Counted from the stretch's first letter, positions 43,134-52,038 are shown. The stretch: 64,000 bases of DNA from Bacteroidetes bacterium UBA1941 (GCA_002336805.1 DDEZ01000012.1:321594-385593), one strand, 5' to 3'. A program made the numbers and translations. The notes: generated by a model not told the origin, from the sequence alone.

Positions 43134-43634
43134 TCAGAAAACAGTATTGAGCCGCTCTATGCTGATGGTGTGCTCTAATCTCCTGATACGGTCCCGCACA
43201 AACCAGAGCGGTATGATACCTATCACGCCAAAAGAACAATCTACCAGCCGCCACCACACTGGTATGCCCCTCACCTCTCCCATCACAAATGCGAAAGGCA
43301 GGATCATCATGCAGGCTATCATACCAAACTCTACTACCCAGATATTGCGCACCGGATCGCGCAGCACACCGATGAAGAGCACTGCGATCACGATGTGCGC
43401 AAAGGCCAGCCAGTCATAACCGTAGAAGAGCATAGAGTTGCACTGATACAGTGCCTCACGCACGGATATGAGGTAGGCCTGTATAGTGGCCCATGACTGC
43501 GGCACTACGCTGATGAGCCAGCTCACCCCCTCTCGTGCCGGCATGGCAGTGAGGCCACTGAGGGTGAGTGATACCATAAAGAACAGGATCATGTACCTGA
43601 TCTGTCTGCGATAGCTGAGGGTTTGCTTGTCCAT
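43134..43634 (-). CDS. integral membrane protein, first gene of the DUF4173 operon
   Basis: This 166-residue protein has four hydrophobic helices (about 13-33, 70-90, 98-118, 130-147) and a charged C-terminus. It has no known motif. An ACTTTG-N5-CAAAGT inverted repeat with a TTACTTTG promoter core lies 18 bases upstream, the same element as before the regulator operon at 44696, which suggests shared control. Confidence 0.7.
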   Translation of the reverse strand: MDKQTLSYRRQIRYMILFFMVSLTLSGLTAMPAREGVSWLISVVPQSWATIQAYLISVREALYQCNSMLFYGYDWLAFAHIVIAVLFIGVLRDPVRNIWVVEFGMIACMMILPFAFVMGEVRGIPVWWRLVDCSFGVIGIIPLWFVRDRIRRLEHTISIERLNTVF

Positions 43635-43651
43635 TTTTTATATTTTAAAAG

Positions 43652-43671
43652 CACTTTGCGATTCAAAGTAA
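43652..43671 (-). promoter_or_regulatory. ACTTTG-N5-CAAAGT operator/promoter, copy 1
   Basis: ACTTTG (43653-43658), five bases, CAAAGT (43664-43669). On the minus strand it reads TTACTTTG...CAAAGTGCTTTT. TTACTTTG is a near -7 element, so the palindrome would overlap the promoter of the gene at 43634. Its twin is at 44704. Confidence 0.65.
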
Positions 43672-43680
43672 TTGAACAAA

Positions 43681-43703
43681 AAAACAGGAGGGTATGCCTC
43701 CTC
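43681..43703 (-). terminator. intrinsic terminator of the winged-helix operon
   Basis: GGAGG, loop, CCTCC at 43687-43701, followed on the minus strand by TGTTTTTTTG. It lies about 20 bases after the regulator gene ends at 43722 and just before the next operon's operator. Confidence 0.7.
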
Positions 43704-43721
43704 CTTCTTTTGCTGCCCGGC

Positions 43722-44021
43722 CTACTCGCTCTGGCGGATCATCTCCTCCAGGGCTTTCAGGTGATGGTTAAACTCCATCTTGCCGAGCTTGGTAGCTACA
43801 TAGGTCGTCTTGGTCTTCTTGCCTACAAATTCCTTTTTCACGGCTATATACTCCAGCTTCTCCAGCGCCGTGATGTGGCTGGCCAGATTGCCGTCGGTCA
43901 CATTCAGCAGTTCTTTGAGCGTGAGGAAATCTACGCTCGCATTGACCATGAGCGCCGACATGATGCCGAGCCTGATCCTGTTTTCGAATGCCTTATTTAA
44001 CCTGTCTATAAAATTTTTCAC
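43722..44021 (-). CDS. small winged-helix transcriptional regulator
   Basis: This 99-residue protein matches the winged-helix family found with small membrane-protein genes in many bacteria (MarR/ArsR-like fold without ligand domain). The landmarks are NRIRLGIMSALMVNASVDFL, LKELLNVTDGNLASHITALE as recognition helix and YIAVKKEFVGKKTKTTYVAT as wing. It is the second gene after the membrane protein at 44696, 12 bases apart. The operon begins at an ACTTTG-N5-CAAAG palindrome that also precedes the neighbouring operon. Autorepression and control of that operon are likely but inferred. Confidence 0.88.
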   Translation of the reverse strand: MKNFIDRLNKAFENRIRLGIMSALMVNASVDFLTLKELLNVTDGNLASHITALEKLEYIAVKKEFVGKKTKTTYVATKLGKMEFNHHLKALEEMIRQSE

Positions 44022-44033
44022 GTCACTATCTCC

Positions 44034-44696
44034 TTACCAGTACTTCTTCTCTTTCGGTTTCGCCTCGTACCTGATGTACATGATGAGTCCATACACTATA
44101 TGCAGCACACCAAATCCGATAGCCCACAGTGTCACGCCGTATCCGAGATACAGGCAGCCTATCAGCCCCAGTATGATCTCAGATATACCTAGCCAGCGCA
44201 CCTCGTCCAGCGTGTACTTTGAGCCATTGAGCAGTGCGAGGCCGTAGAAGATCAGCGTAGCAGGAGGTATGATACCAAACCAATGATACTTAAACAACAG
44301 GATGAGGCAAAACAAGCCGCCCGTAGCTAGTGGGATGAAGAGATTGAACATAAACCTGAGCACTGAGAGATCCCAGATGCGCTGGCCGTCTTCCTTTGCC
44401 TTGCGGGCGGTAAAGTAGCTGCCTACTGCGAGCGCCAGGAAGAGTGTAGCACCGGCATCGAGAAAGCAGAAAGTATAGAAGTCCATATCCAGCTCTATAG
44501 GTAGGCGATGGGCCAGCTCACTATAGCCATAGCCTATCCGCTGGTTTACAAAAATGTAAAATGCGGCTGCGCCGGCCAGGGCTATAAAGCCTGCAAAGAC
44601 GCCCGACAGTCCGCTGAGGGAGAGAAACCTGCTGCTGCGCTCCATCATGGTCTTGATCTCGGCTAGCTGCTGTAAATGATCTGCTTTCTGACTCAT
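44034..44696 (-). CDS. integral membrane protein co-transcribed with the winged-helix regulator
   Basis: This 220-residue protein starts with a short soluble helix (HLQQLAEIKTMMERSSRFLS) and then has six hydrophobic helices. Such proteins are typically encoded beside this type of winged-helix regulator in Bacteroidota, where they may sense or be regulated by membrane state; the function is unknown. The ATG lies eight bases from the operator palindrome at 44704. Confidence 0.8.
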   Translation of the reverse strand: MSQKADHLQQLAEIKTMMERSSRFLSLSGLSGVFAGFIALAGAAAFYIFVNQRIGYGYSELAHRLPIELDMDFYTFCFLDAGATLFLALAVGSYFTARKAKEDGQRIWDLSVLRFMFNLFIPLATGGLFCLILLFKYHWFGIIPPATLIFYGLALLNGSKYTLDEVRWLGISEIILGLIGCLYLGYGVTLWAIGFGVLHIVYGLIMYIRYEAKPKEKKYW

Positions 44697-44703
44697 TAAA
44701 AAG

Positions 44704-44723
44704 TACTTTGTGTTGCAAAGCTA
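44704..44723 (-). promoter_or_regulatory. ACTTTG-N5-CAAAG operator/promoter, copy 2
   Basis: On the plus strand, TACTTTG (44704-44710), five bases, then CAAAGCTA (44716-44723). On the minus strand the upstream half reads TAGCTTTG, a full match to TAnnTTTG, so the promoter of the membrane-protein/regulator operon lies inside the palindrome. The leader would be about 13 bases. Confidence 0.65.
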
Positions 44724-44824
44724 CTATTGAAATGCATATCTCCAAACCTTTGTTTCAAAAAAAATGTAAATGCGGGTTTGGGGGAGCGATGCAGTCTTTC
44801 TAAATTGAGGTAAAATAGACAACC

Positions 44825-45166
44825 ATGGCAGAGAAAGAATACAAGACCTTCTGGAGCTTCTATCCTTACTATCTCAGGGAGCATAGCGACCCGGTCAATA
44901 GGACCATGCACTTCATAGGCACCGGCCTGGTGATAGCGAGCTTCATAGCAGGCCTGGTCACGATGCAGTGGTACTGGTTTGCTGCACTGCCTTTTCTGGG
45001 CTATGGTTTCGCCTGGGTGGGCCACTTCTTTATAGAGAAAAACCGCCCGGCCACCTTCACCTATCCGCTGTGGAGCCTGGGGTCAGACTTTGTCATGTTC
45101 TGGCATATCCTGACAGGGCAGATACAGAAGCGGCTGGATGATGCACATCAGGCGTCAGCGCGGTAG
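44825..45166 (+). CDS. DUF962/Mpo1-like membrane protein
   Basis: This 113-residue protein has the DUF962 pattern FWSFYPYYLREHSDPVNRTM, HFIGTG, GYGFAWVGHFFIEKNRPATF and YPLWSLGSDFVMFW. Yeast Mpo1 of this family is an Fe(II) dioxygenase acting on 2-hydroxy fatty acids; the His residues at HFIG and GHFF would be metal ligands. The bacterial function is untested. Three hydrophobic segments suggest an inner-membrane protein. It stands alone. Confidence 0.85.
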   Translation: MAEKEYKTFWSFYPYYLREHSDPVNRTMHFIGTGLVIASFIAGLVTMQWYWFAALPFLGYGFAWVGHFFIEKNRPATFTYPLWSLGSDFVMFWHILTGQIQKRLDDAHQASAR

Positions 45167-45332
45167 GCAAAGCATTAGCGACGTCTATCAGCTTACCAGC
45201 TTCTGTCCTTCATTTGCAGTATTGCGTCTTAATTAAATTCGCATTTGGCGGATAATCTATAGTTTTATAATTACTCCATTGTATCAGTCGTTGTGCATGT
45301 GATGTGATGGCGGAGAGATCGAAATACTATAG

Positions 45333-46181
45333 ATGAAAGAAGTGGTAATAACAAAAGCATCAGGCGAAAGAGTTCAATTTTCTCCGGCCAAGCTGAAAAA
45401 CTCTCTGAAGCGTGCCGGAGCAGATGAGGCCGAGATCCAGGTGATCGTGCAAAAAATAAAAGGACAACTCTTTGACGGAATCACTACAAAGGAGATCTAT
45501 CATATGGCCTTTGACCTCTTGAAGCATAAGACAGCTGTCACAGCTGCGAAATACAAACTCAAACACGGTATCATGGAGCTGGGGCCTAACGGCTTTGTCT
45601 TTGAAAGATTCATGGCAGAAGTACTCCGGGCCAAAGGTTTTGATGCACTTGTAGGGCAGATCGTACAGGGGCGATGCGTCAGTCACGAAATAGACATCAT
45701 AGCCAGCAAAAAGCATTGGCACTATATGGTCGAGTGCAAGTTTCACAACAATCCCGGCTTTGTCTGTGATGTAAAGATCCCTCTCTACATTCACTCCAGG
45801 TTTCGCGATGTGACGGAAGCCTGGGAAAAACAGCCAGATCATATAGGGCAATCATATCAGGGCTGGGTAGTGACCAATACACGCTTCACCACTGATGCGA
45901 TCCAATACGGCAACTGTGCGGGCCTGCACCTGCTAGGCTGGGACTATCCGGCGCAGGGCAGCCTAAGGGAGCAGATAGATGAGACAGGCCTCTATCCGCT
46001 GACGTGCCTGACCACGCTGACAGCAGCGGAAAAGCAGGCGCTGATGGCAGCAGGACTCATCCTGGCCAGGGAGATACCCCTGCAGCAAGACAAGCTATCT
46101 CACATAGGCATCTCTCCTCAGCGCATACCGCATATCGTGACTGAGAGCGGGGCCCTCTGTGCCAATAGCCTATACCAGTAA
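45333..46181 (+). CDS. ATP-cone domain fused to a restriction-endonuclease-like domain
   Basis: In this 282-residue protein, residues 1-90 are an ATP-cone (VVITKASGERVQFSPAKLKN, TTKEIYHMAFDLLK), the nucleotide-binding module of NrdR and ribonucleotide reductases. Residues 95-190 form a nuclease-like fold: FERFMAEVLRAKGFDALVGQ, then VSHEIDIIA and HYMVECKFHN, giving the E...D...ExK set of the PD-(D/E)XK superfamily (Asp in EIDII, Glu-Cys-Lys in VECKF). Nucleotide-controlled DNA cleavage is a reasonable inference. The next gene (PAP2 phosphatase) starts 20 bases later, so they are probably co-transcribed. Confidence 0.82.
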   Translation: MKEVVITKASGERVQFSPAKLKNSLKRAGADEAEIQVIVQKIKGQLFDGITTKEIYHMAFDLLKHKTAVTAAKYKLKHGIMELGPNGFVFERFMAEVLRAKGFDALVGQIVQGRCVSHEIDIIASKKHWHYMVECKFHNNPGFVCDVKIPLYIHSRFRDVTEAWEKQPDHIGQSYQGWVVTNTRFTTDAIQYGNCAGLHLLGWDYPAQGSLREQIDETGLYPLTCLTTLTAAEKQALMAAGLILAREIPLQQDKLSHIGISPQRIPHIVTESGALCANSLYQ

Positions 46182-46201
46182 ATCGCCTCGCATCTATATA
46201 C

Positions 46202-46963
46202 ATGAAGACCGGCATACGAGCTTTTGTGGCGACCCTCGGCTCCAGGCTCCTCTACAGTGAGGCGGTGAGGACTTTTGCGCGCAGATATCCCCGTGCCTAT
46301 CAGTGGATCATAAGGCGGTTTAGCCTGCGATCCTTTGCAGGATTGCCACTCACACTGCTTACAGCATTATTTATCACAAATGTCCTGCTGCTCGCCGATC
46401 TGGCCGAGGATGTGGTAAATGCAGAAGGCATCATCCTGCTAGATAGCAAAGTCACCATGTGGTTTTACAATATCAGGACACCTAATGTGGCGAAAGCCTT
46501 TTATATACTGACACAACTAGCCAGTGTATACACAGTGACAGCAGTAGCTTTTGTCACTGCGCTCCTGCTGATCCGGTACAGGCGCTGGGTAGCGCTATGG
46601 GGCATGCTCATCGCCATGTCTGGTAGTCTTATTACTATGGCATCAGGCAAGCATATCTTTGAGATAAACCGGCCCTATCAGTTTGCCTACTATCACGAAG
46701 AGTCGTTTAGCTTTCCGAGCGGGCATGCTACGATAGCAGCTTCATTTTACCTGTATATTCTGTACCTGCTGCTACGATCAGTGAGGAGTACGGCGGCCAG
46801 AATAGCGCTGGGGGCCCTCTTCGTGAGTATCGTACTGGCTATCGGGCTCAGCCGCCTCTATCTGTGTGTGCACTACCTGAGTGATGTGACGGCGGGCTAC
46901 TGCCTGGGTATAGGATGGCTCCTGCTCAGCATCAGTATAGTGGAGTGGCAAAGAAAAAGTTAA
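46202..46963 (+). CDS. PAP2-family membrane phosphatase
   Basis: This 253-residue membrane phosphatase has the full PAP2 signature: KHIFEINRP (Lys150, Arg157-Pro158), FPSGHAT (Ser173-Gly174-His175) and SRLYLCVHYLSD with the second His. It has about six transmembrane helices. Family members dephosphorylate phosphatidate, undecaprenyl-PP or phosphatidylglycerophosphate; which one cannot be told. It lies 20 bases after the ATP-cone nuclease gene. Confidence 0.9.
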   Translation: MKTGIRAFVATLGSRLLYSEAVRTFARRYPRAYQWIIRRFSLRSFAGLPLTLLTALFITNVLLLADLAEDVVNAEGIILLDSKVTMWFYNIRTPNVAKAFYILTQLASVYTVTAVAFVTALLLIRYRRWVALWGMLIAMSGSLITMASGKHIFEINRPYQFAYYHEESFSFPSGHATIAASFYLYILYLLLRSVRSTAARIALGALFVSIVLAIGLSRLYLCVHYLSDVTAGYCLGIGWLLLSISIVEWQRKS

Positions 46964-46993
46964 GGCGATCTATATGCGATTCCCCGGTGATCT

Positions 46994-49480
46994 TCAGAGC
47001 TTGCCCAGCCTGTTTCGGGCCAGCTTGATCACCTCCAGGACCAATAGCATCAGGCATGATGCAGCTATAGCAATGGTAAAATGCTGAAGTCCCGGATAGT
47101 CAAAACTGAAGAGCTGCCGGAGGGCCGGTACAAAGGTGATCAGCACGAGCATGACCATAGCCGCCGCCATGATAGCCAGCGCCGCTACATTTCGCTCCAG
47201 TATCACTGATATGACACTCCTGGTCCTGGACAGCGAGGTGAGGATAAGAAATACATTGCCGATGATCAAAGATGAAAACGCTATAGAGCGCACCTCTCCG
47301 TCACTGTGTCCCTCACGGATCGAAGCGAAATATACCACCATCACAGAGGCCAGGAGCATCATCCCCCTCAGAATGCTGGCCCCAATCTTGCGCCAGCCGA
47401 AAAAACGGTCGGCTGGATTTCGCGGCCGCCGGGCCATTATCCCCTTCTCCTCCGGTTCCGTCTCAAAAGCCACTGATGAAACAGGATCGATGATCAACTC
47501 CATGAATACGATATGCAAAGGCATAAGGAGTAATGGCAGCGCTGTGAAAAATGCCGGTAGCAATGCCAGACCGATGATAGGGATATGAATAGCCATGACA
47601 TACGACATGGCTTTCTGCAAATTATCAAATATCCTGCGGCCCAGACGGATAGCAGCTACAATAGATGCAAAATTGTCATCGAGCAGTACGAGAGAGGAGG
47701 CCTCTCTGGCTACGTCTGTGCCGCGGCTGCCCATGGCGATACCTATATCAGCAGCCTTTAGTGCAGGTGCATCATTTACGCCGTCTCCGGTCATGGCTAC
47801 GACTTCGTTATTGGCCATGAAAGCTTTGACGATCCTCAGTTTTTGGTCTGGCACCACCCTCGCGAAAACATTGATCCTGCCGATCCGGGCCTTGAGTTCG
47901 TCATCAGTCATGATCTTCAGTTCATCACCGCTCAGTATTTCGCCTCCGGCGTCTATACCTGCCTGTGTAGCGATACTTCGGGCCGTAGCAGGAAAATCAC
48001 CGGTGATCATGACCACCTTGATACCGGCCTCGCGGCACTCTCTGACCGCCTGCGGCACTTCCGGCCGTACCGGATCCTCCAGACCCAGCAGCCCTACGAA
48101 AGTGAAACCGAATCCTGCCTGTGAGTCAGGGAGTGCGTCAGGATGCGCGTCACTAGTAGCCGCTGCTATGACCCTGTATCCTTTATCGGCCATTTGCTGT
48201 ACGATAGTGAGCTGCCTGGCCGCCTGAGCCTCAGACATCTTGCACAGCCTGAGTATCTCTTCAGGCGCTCCCTTGCAATAGGCCCGGCTGGTGCCGCCTG
48301 TACGTAGCACGCGTGTCATAGCCAGTAGCTGCCTGCTGAATGGGTACTCCCGGATCAGCTCCGATGCAGGAGGCTCCGGATATACCGATCCATATGCCCG
48401 CTCAAAAGCCCGCTCCATCGGGTCTATAGACTGGGATGGTGATGCATAAAAGGCACAGGCCACTACGGATCCGGCAGCCTGATCCATCTGGCCGAAGGCC
48501 TCGCGCAAGATCATAGCGCCTCCGTCATAGAGGGCCGCGACTTCCATTTGGTTTTGCGTGATAGTACCTGTTTTGTCACTGCAAAGTACCGTAGCGGACC
48601 CCAGCGTCTCAATGGCGGAAGGTTTGCGGGTCAATACATTTTTTTTGGAAAGGCGCCAGGCTCCCAGCGCAAGAAAAACGGTAAGCACTACGGGAAACTC
48701 CTCCGGCAAGATAGCCATAGCTGCTGAGAGCCCGCTAAGCAACGATTGAAGCAGATGCCCCCTGGTGAAATAAAACGCTGCGACCACACCCACACTGATG
48801 AGCGCACCGATGATAAAAAGATTTCTGATGAGGGTACTCATCTCCTTTTGCAGGCGCGTAGTATCCTGTCCGATAGTTTGTAGAGACTTGCCGATCTGAC
48901 CAAACTGCGTATCCTGGCCGGTAGTGAGCACGGTAGCCAGGCCGCGTCCCTGTACTACCAGCGTACCACTATACACGAGACCGTGAGGATCCCCTCCTCC
49001 AGGTAAAGTGCTTTTTGTCACCGCCACAGATTCGCCGGTGAGCAATGATTCATCTACTGTGAGATTAGTGACCTCTTCCAGACGCGCATCAGCGGGTACC
49101 CTATCGCCTTCATTCAAAATAACGAGGTCTCCGGGTACTATTTCTCTCCCTGCTATACGCTGCTCCATGCCATCACGTATCACTAAAGCTCTGGGGGCCG
49201 AAAGTTGCTTCAGCGCGTCCAGAGCCTTTTCTGTTTTCTGATACTGATAGAAGGTGATGAAGATGATGATCAATATGGAAGAAAGTAGAATGCTACCCTC
49301 TTTGTAGTCTCCCAATATCATATAAAGCACCGCACAGCTGATCAGCAGGAGAAACATTGGCTCCTTCATCACTTCCCAGGCTATGAGCAGAATGCTCTTG
49401 GGTTTAGAGGATGGCAGCTCATTAAAGCCATGTGCCTTGAGTTTTTCTGCGACTTCGGCAGAACTTAAGCCATTTGCCAT
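46994..49480 (-). CDS. cation-translocating P-type ATPase, calcium type (P2A-like)
   Basis: This 828-residue ion pump has an actuator loop with LLTGESVAVTKS (about 140-152), the phosphorylation site SDKTGTITQ with Asp302, a nucleotide-binding YCKGAPEEIL, and the hinge TGDGVNDAPALKAADIGIAM. Ten hydrophobic helices are arranged 2+2+6, as in SERCA/PMCA pumps. The N-terminus (LSSAEVAEKLKAHGFNELPS) is the cation-ATPase N domain, with no heavy-metal CxxC module, so Ca2+ or Mn2+ is the likelier substrate. It is convergent with the PAP2 gene (30 bases apart) and monocistronic. Confidence 0.93.
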   Translation of the reverse strand: MANGLSSAEVAEKLKAHGFNELPSSKPKSILLIAWEVMKEPMFLLLISCAVLYMILGDYKEGSILLSSILIIIFITFYQYQKTEKALDALKQLSAPRALVIRDGMEQRIAGREIVPGDLVILNEGDRVPADARLEEVTNLTVDESLLTGESVAVTKSTLPGGGDPHGLVYSGTLVVQGRGLATVLTTGQDTQFGQIGKSLQTIGQDTTRLQKEMSTLIRNLFIIGALISVGVVAAFYFTRGHLLQSLLSGLSAAMAILPEEFPVVLTVFLALGAWRLSKKNVLTRKPSAIETLGSATVLCSDKTGTITQNQMEVAALYDGGAMILREAFGQMDQAAGSVVACAFYASPSQSIDPMERAFERAYGSVYPEPPASELIREYPFSRQLLAMTRVLRTGGTSRAYCKGAPEEILRLCKMSEAQAARQLTIVQQMADKGYRVIAAATSDAHPDALPDSQAGFGFTFVGLLGLEDPVRPEVPQAVRECREAGIKVVMITGDFPATARSIATQAGIDAGGEILSGDELKIMTDDELKARIGRINVFARVVPDQKLRIVKAFMANNEVVAMTGDGVNDAPALKAADIGIAMGSRGTDVAREASSLVLLDDNFASIVAAIRLGRRIFDNLQKAMSYVMAIHIPIIGLALLPAFFTALPLLLMPLHIVFMELIIDPVSSVAFETEPEEKGIMARRPRNPADRFFGWRKIGASILRGMMLLASVMVVYFASIREGHSDGEVRSIAFSSLIIGNVFLILTSLSRTRSVISVILERNVAALAIMAAAMVMLVLITFVPALRQLFSFDYPGLQHFTIAIAASCLMLLVLEVIKLARNRLGKL

Positions 49481-49666
49481 CTCTGTGTAATTTGTAATGG
49501 TTGATACAGGGAAATTAGTAAAATGACAAAAGAGTTATGCATTGGCCATTTAATGCTCCTCATCATTCTGCATACATGCCGTTTGTTATAATTAACAGCC
49601 AGCTTTTTACGCAAATCGTAACATATAAAATGATTTCTCGTACGTGTGGGTATAAACCCCCTTGTC

Positions 49667-50434
49667 ATGAGAAAAATTATATCCATCCTGCTCTTCGCCG
49701 TGATATGCGGCATGAGCACCTTCGCCCACGGCGACAAACCACAGGGAACGGGCGGTTACAAATTTGCCCGCCTGGAGGCTACCGAGACCAGCTGGGATCA
49801 CACCTCTATCATCTACTCCATCACTGACGCTGCAGGGCACGAGGTGGCAGTACCGGCATCACAGATCACCTACCTGGTGCGGGATAAGCGCAGCAATCCG
49901 ATAGCGAGTGGCAAAGGCATCTTTGTAGACATCAATGATACCAAGCTGGAGTCTGAGGAAAACTACTCCATCACCATCACCGCCCATATACACAAGGAGA
50001 CCCTGACTCAATCCATCTACCGCAAGGCCTCACCTAAGAAAATGGTGCTGCAGCAGTACGGTACTTCCTTTGCCTACAAAGTGATGCGCCCTAAGTACAG
50101 CAGCCCGACAGACTACGAGAAGCTGAACATACAGGCCCTATCTGTGAGTGTAGAGGCTACAGTGGCCAACTGCCGCGACTGCTCTACTATCAGGATCACC
50201 GATAGCTCGCCACGCGCTACACTATCTGATCCGGACAGCTACAGCAGCTTTGACCAAAAGATCAATAATATGATGGACCGCGGCAGGAAGGTGCAAGTGA
50301 TGCTGCGCCCTACCGTCACTACCAAGGATGGCTACTACCGCTATGCGGAGAGCTACTTTGAGGTATCTCCTACCAAAATACAGGAGCTGCACGTAGGCGA
50401 TGCCACAGCCTCTGAGCCCGAGACGGAAGAATAA
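49667..50434 (+). CDS. secreted protein of unknown function, paralogue A
   Basis: This 255-residue exported protein (signal MRKIISILLFAVICGMSTFA) starts at the ATG at 49667 rather than a GTG seven codons earlier. It is a beta-rich protein that aligns over its whole length with the next gene: ATETSWDHTSIIYSI against ATQNSWDYSYMHYNV, and TKLESEENYSITIT against TKLGSEENYTIHLS, plus a shared CxxC (NCRDCSTIRI against SCAGCNTGNTIRI). Family unknown; the CxxC may bind metal or form a disulfide. The two genes look like a tandem duplication. Confidence 0.72.
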   Translation: MRKIISILLFAVICGMSTFAHGDKPQGTGGYKFARLEATETSWDHTSIIYSITDAAGHEVAVPASQITYLVRDKRSNPIASGKGIFVDINDTKLESEENYSITITAHIHKETLTQSIYRKASPKKMVLQQYGTSFAYKVMRPKYSSPTDYEKLNIQALSVSVEATVANCRDCSTIRITDSSPRATLSDPDSYSSFDQKINNMMDRGRKVQVMLRPTVTTKDGYYRYAESYFEVSPTKIQELHVGDATASEPETEE

Positions 50435-50460
50435 TAATAAAGACATACAGCAGATCATAA

Positions 50461-50496
50461 ACCCGCTACAGGCTACCCCCTCAGCGGGTTTTTCCT
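50461..50496 (+). terminator. intrinsic terminator of paralogue A
   Basis: ACCCGCT (50461-50467) and AGCGGGT (50483-50489), followed by TTTTCCTTT. It separates the two paralogues, so each has its own transcript. Confidence 0.75.
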
Positions 50497-50608
50497 TTAT
50501 AAAATACTGTATATCAATACACACAAGAGGGTGATTGTAACATATTGTGGCACTTTATCGTAACACACCCTGTCTCTCTACGTATGACCCAGTATTAAAC
50601 TATTGATT

Positions 50609-51358
50609 ATGAAAAAGATTTCCATAGCACTGATCGCCCTGATAGCAGGTACCCTACCCTCTGTAGCCGGTGGTATAGAACCATCTAAGCCATCCAAATT
50701 CCAGTTTGTAAATGTGGATGCCACTCAGAATAGCTGGGATTACTCCTACATGCACTACAATGTAAAGGACGAAGCTACCGGCGATATCATAGAGGTACCA
50801 TCCTTTCTGATCAAGTATGAGGTAAAAGATAAAGCAGGCAAGACAGTAGCCACAGGCAAAGGTGCCTATGTAAGTACAGCTGATACCAAGCTGGGCTCTG
50901 AGGAAAACTACACCATCCACCTCTCTACTATGATCAATGGCCAGGAGGTGAGCCAGAATGTAGAGAAGACAGCCTCTCCAAAAAAGGTATCTGTAAAGAT
51001 AGATGCCAACCATGGCGACGCTGTGGCACTGGACTATAGCTTCAGCCGCCCTAAGTTTAACGATCCGGGCGTGCAGGAGAAGATACAGGTAGACCCTACA
51101 GCAGTGACAGTAGATGTAGCTGTAGCCAGCTGTGCAGGCTGCAATACGGGCAATACGATCCGTATCAACGGACCGGAAGATGTAAAGAACCTGTCTAAGA
51201 CCATCAAGTCTATGACAAAAGGAAACCGCGAGGTGATCATCGAGCCATCTATAGCCTACAGGGGTGAGACCTACAAAGACAATGACAACATGTATGCAGC
51301 TACAGCCAGTGGCATCCGTGCCATAGATCCGCTGGAGCCTGCTACCGCTGATAAATAA
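50609..51358 (+). CDS. secreted protein of unknown function, paralogue B
   Basis: This 249-residue exported protein (signal MKKISIALIALIAGTLPSVAGG) starts at the ATG at 50609. It is similar to paralogue A throughout, with the same SWDY/SWDH opening, KLGSEENY core, ASPKK linker and CxxCNT motif. It has an Asp/Lys-rich surface and no T9SS sorting domain, so it is probably periplasmic. Upstream, GTAACATAT-like stretches occur before both paralogues (about 49618 and 50537), suggesting common control. Confidence 0.72.
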   Translation: MKKISIALIALIAGTLPSVAGGIEPSKPSKFQFVNVDATQNSWDYSYMHYNVKDEATGDIIEVPSFLIKYEVKDKAGKTVATGKGAYVSTADTKLGSEENYTIHLSTMINGQEVSQNVEKTASPKKVSVKIDANHGDAVALDYSFSRPKFNDPGVQEKIQVDPTAVTVDVAVASCAGCNTGNTIRINGPEDVKNLSKTIKSMTKGNREVIIEPSIAYRGETYKDNDNMYAATASGIRAIDPLEPATADK

Positions 51359-51385
51359 TCCACCAGTTTATTCTGTTCACACGAG

Positions 51386-51416
51386 AGTGCGTCGTTTGCG
51401 GCGCACTTTTTCTTTT
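51386..51416 (+). terminator. intrinsic terminator of paralogue B
   Basis: AGTGCG (51386-51391) and CGCACT (51402-51407) form the stem, followed by TTTTCTTTTT. Confidence 0.75.
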
Positions 51417-51454
51417 TGCAGAGGCTTTATCTATCTTGTCTGTAAACCCATCTG

Positions 51455-51985
51455 ATGGATACACAGACACTGGAGCGCAAAACCCACCACATCATAGACG
51501 AGTACATCAGGCGGCTGGACCGCTATACCTATGAGCAGCTCACGCAGCAGCCGGCCACCGGATCCTGGTCCATAGGCCAGGTGTACATACATCTCTGGAT
51601 GAGCGCCAAGGGATTTTTCTTTAAAAAAGCGGACCTGTGCCTCAGTGCCGGCGAGGGCACAGTGAGAGGCAAGGGCAAGAACTGGAAAGGCATCCTTGTC
51701 TTCACCATAGGCAGGATGCCCACAGTGCGGGTCAAGATGCCGGACCAGGTAGCAGTAGAGCCGCGCGTACCGGAGTCTGCAGACCAGATACGCGCTAAAC
51801 TGCTGGAGATACGTGGACTGGCTACTGACTACATACATCGTATACCGCAGTCAGATCCTGCAGTCACGGCCCGGCACCCATTTCTCGGGTATCTCAATAC
51901 CGCAGAATGGATCAGTCTGTGCAATATGCACTTTCGCCACCATGAGGCGCAGATCCGGAGGATAGAGAAACATTTTGGCTGGTAA
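51455..51985 (+). CDS. DinB-superfamily protein
   Basis: This 176-residue four-helix-bundle protein has the DinB/YfiT pattern: an N-terminal helix, then PATGSWSIGQVYIHLWMS (first metal-type His at about residue 45), a variable middle and a C-terminal helix LCNMHFRHHEAQIRRIEKHF with the paired His residues. Members are often metal-dependent thiol (bacillithiol) transferases or have unknown roles. A promoter was not resolved. It stands alone before a region of repeats. Confidence 0.82.
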   Translation: MDTQTLERKTHHIIDEYIRRLDRYTYEQLTQQPATGSWSIGQVYIHLWMSAKGFFFKKADLCLSAGEGTVRGKGKNWKGILVFTIGRMPTVRVKMPDQVAVEPRVPESADQIRAKLLEIRGLATDYIHRIPQSDPAVTARHPFLGYLNTAEWISLCNMHFRHHEAQIRRIEKHFGW

Positions 51986-52038
51986 CACGCGACCCTCTAA
52001 ATCTCCGTGATGGGAGACTTTAACAGCCACCAGCCCGG

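Noticed and set aside
45167..45332. Possible regulatory RNA in the gap before the ATP-cone gene
   Set aside because: The gap is AT-rich without a stable hairpin or conserved motif.
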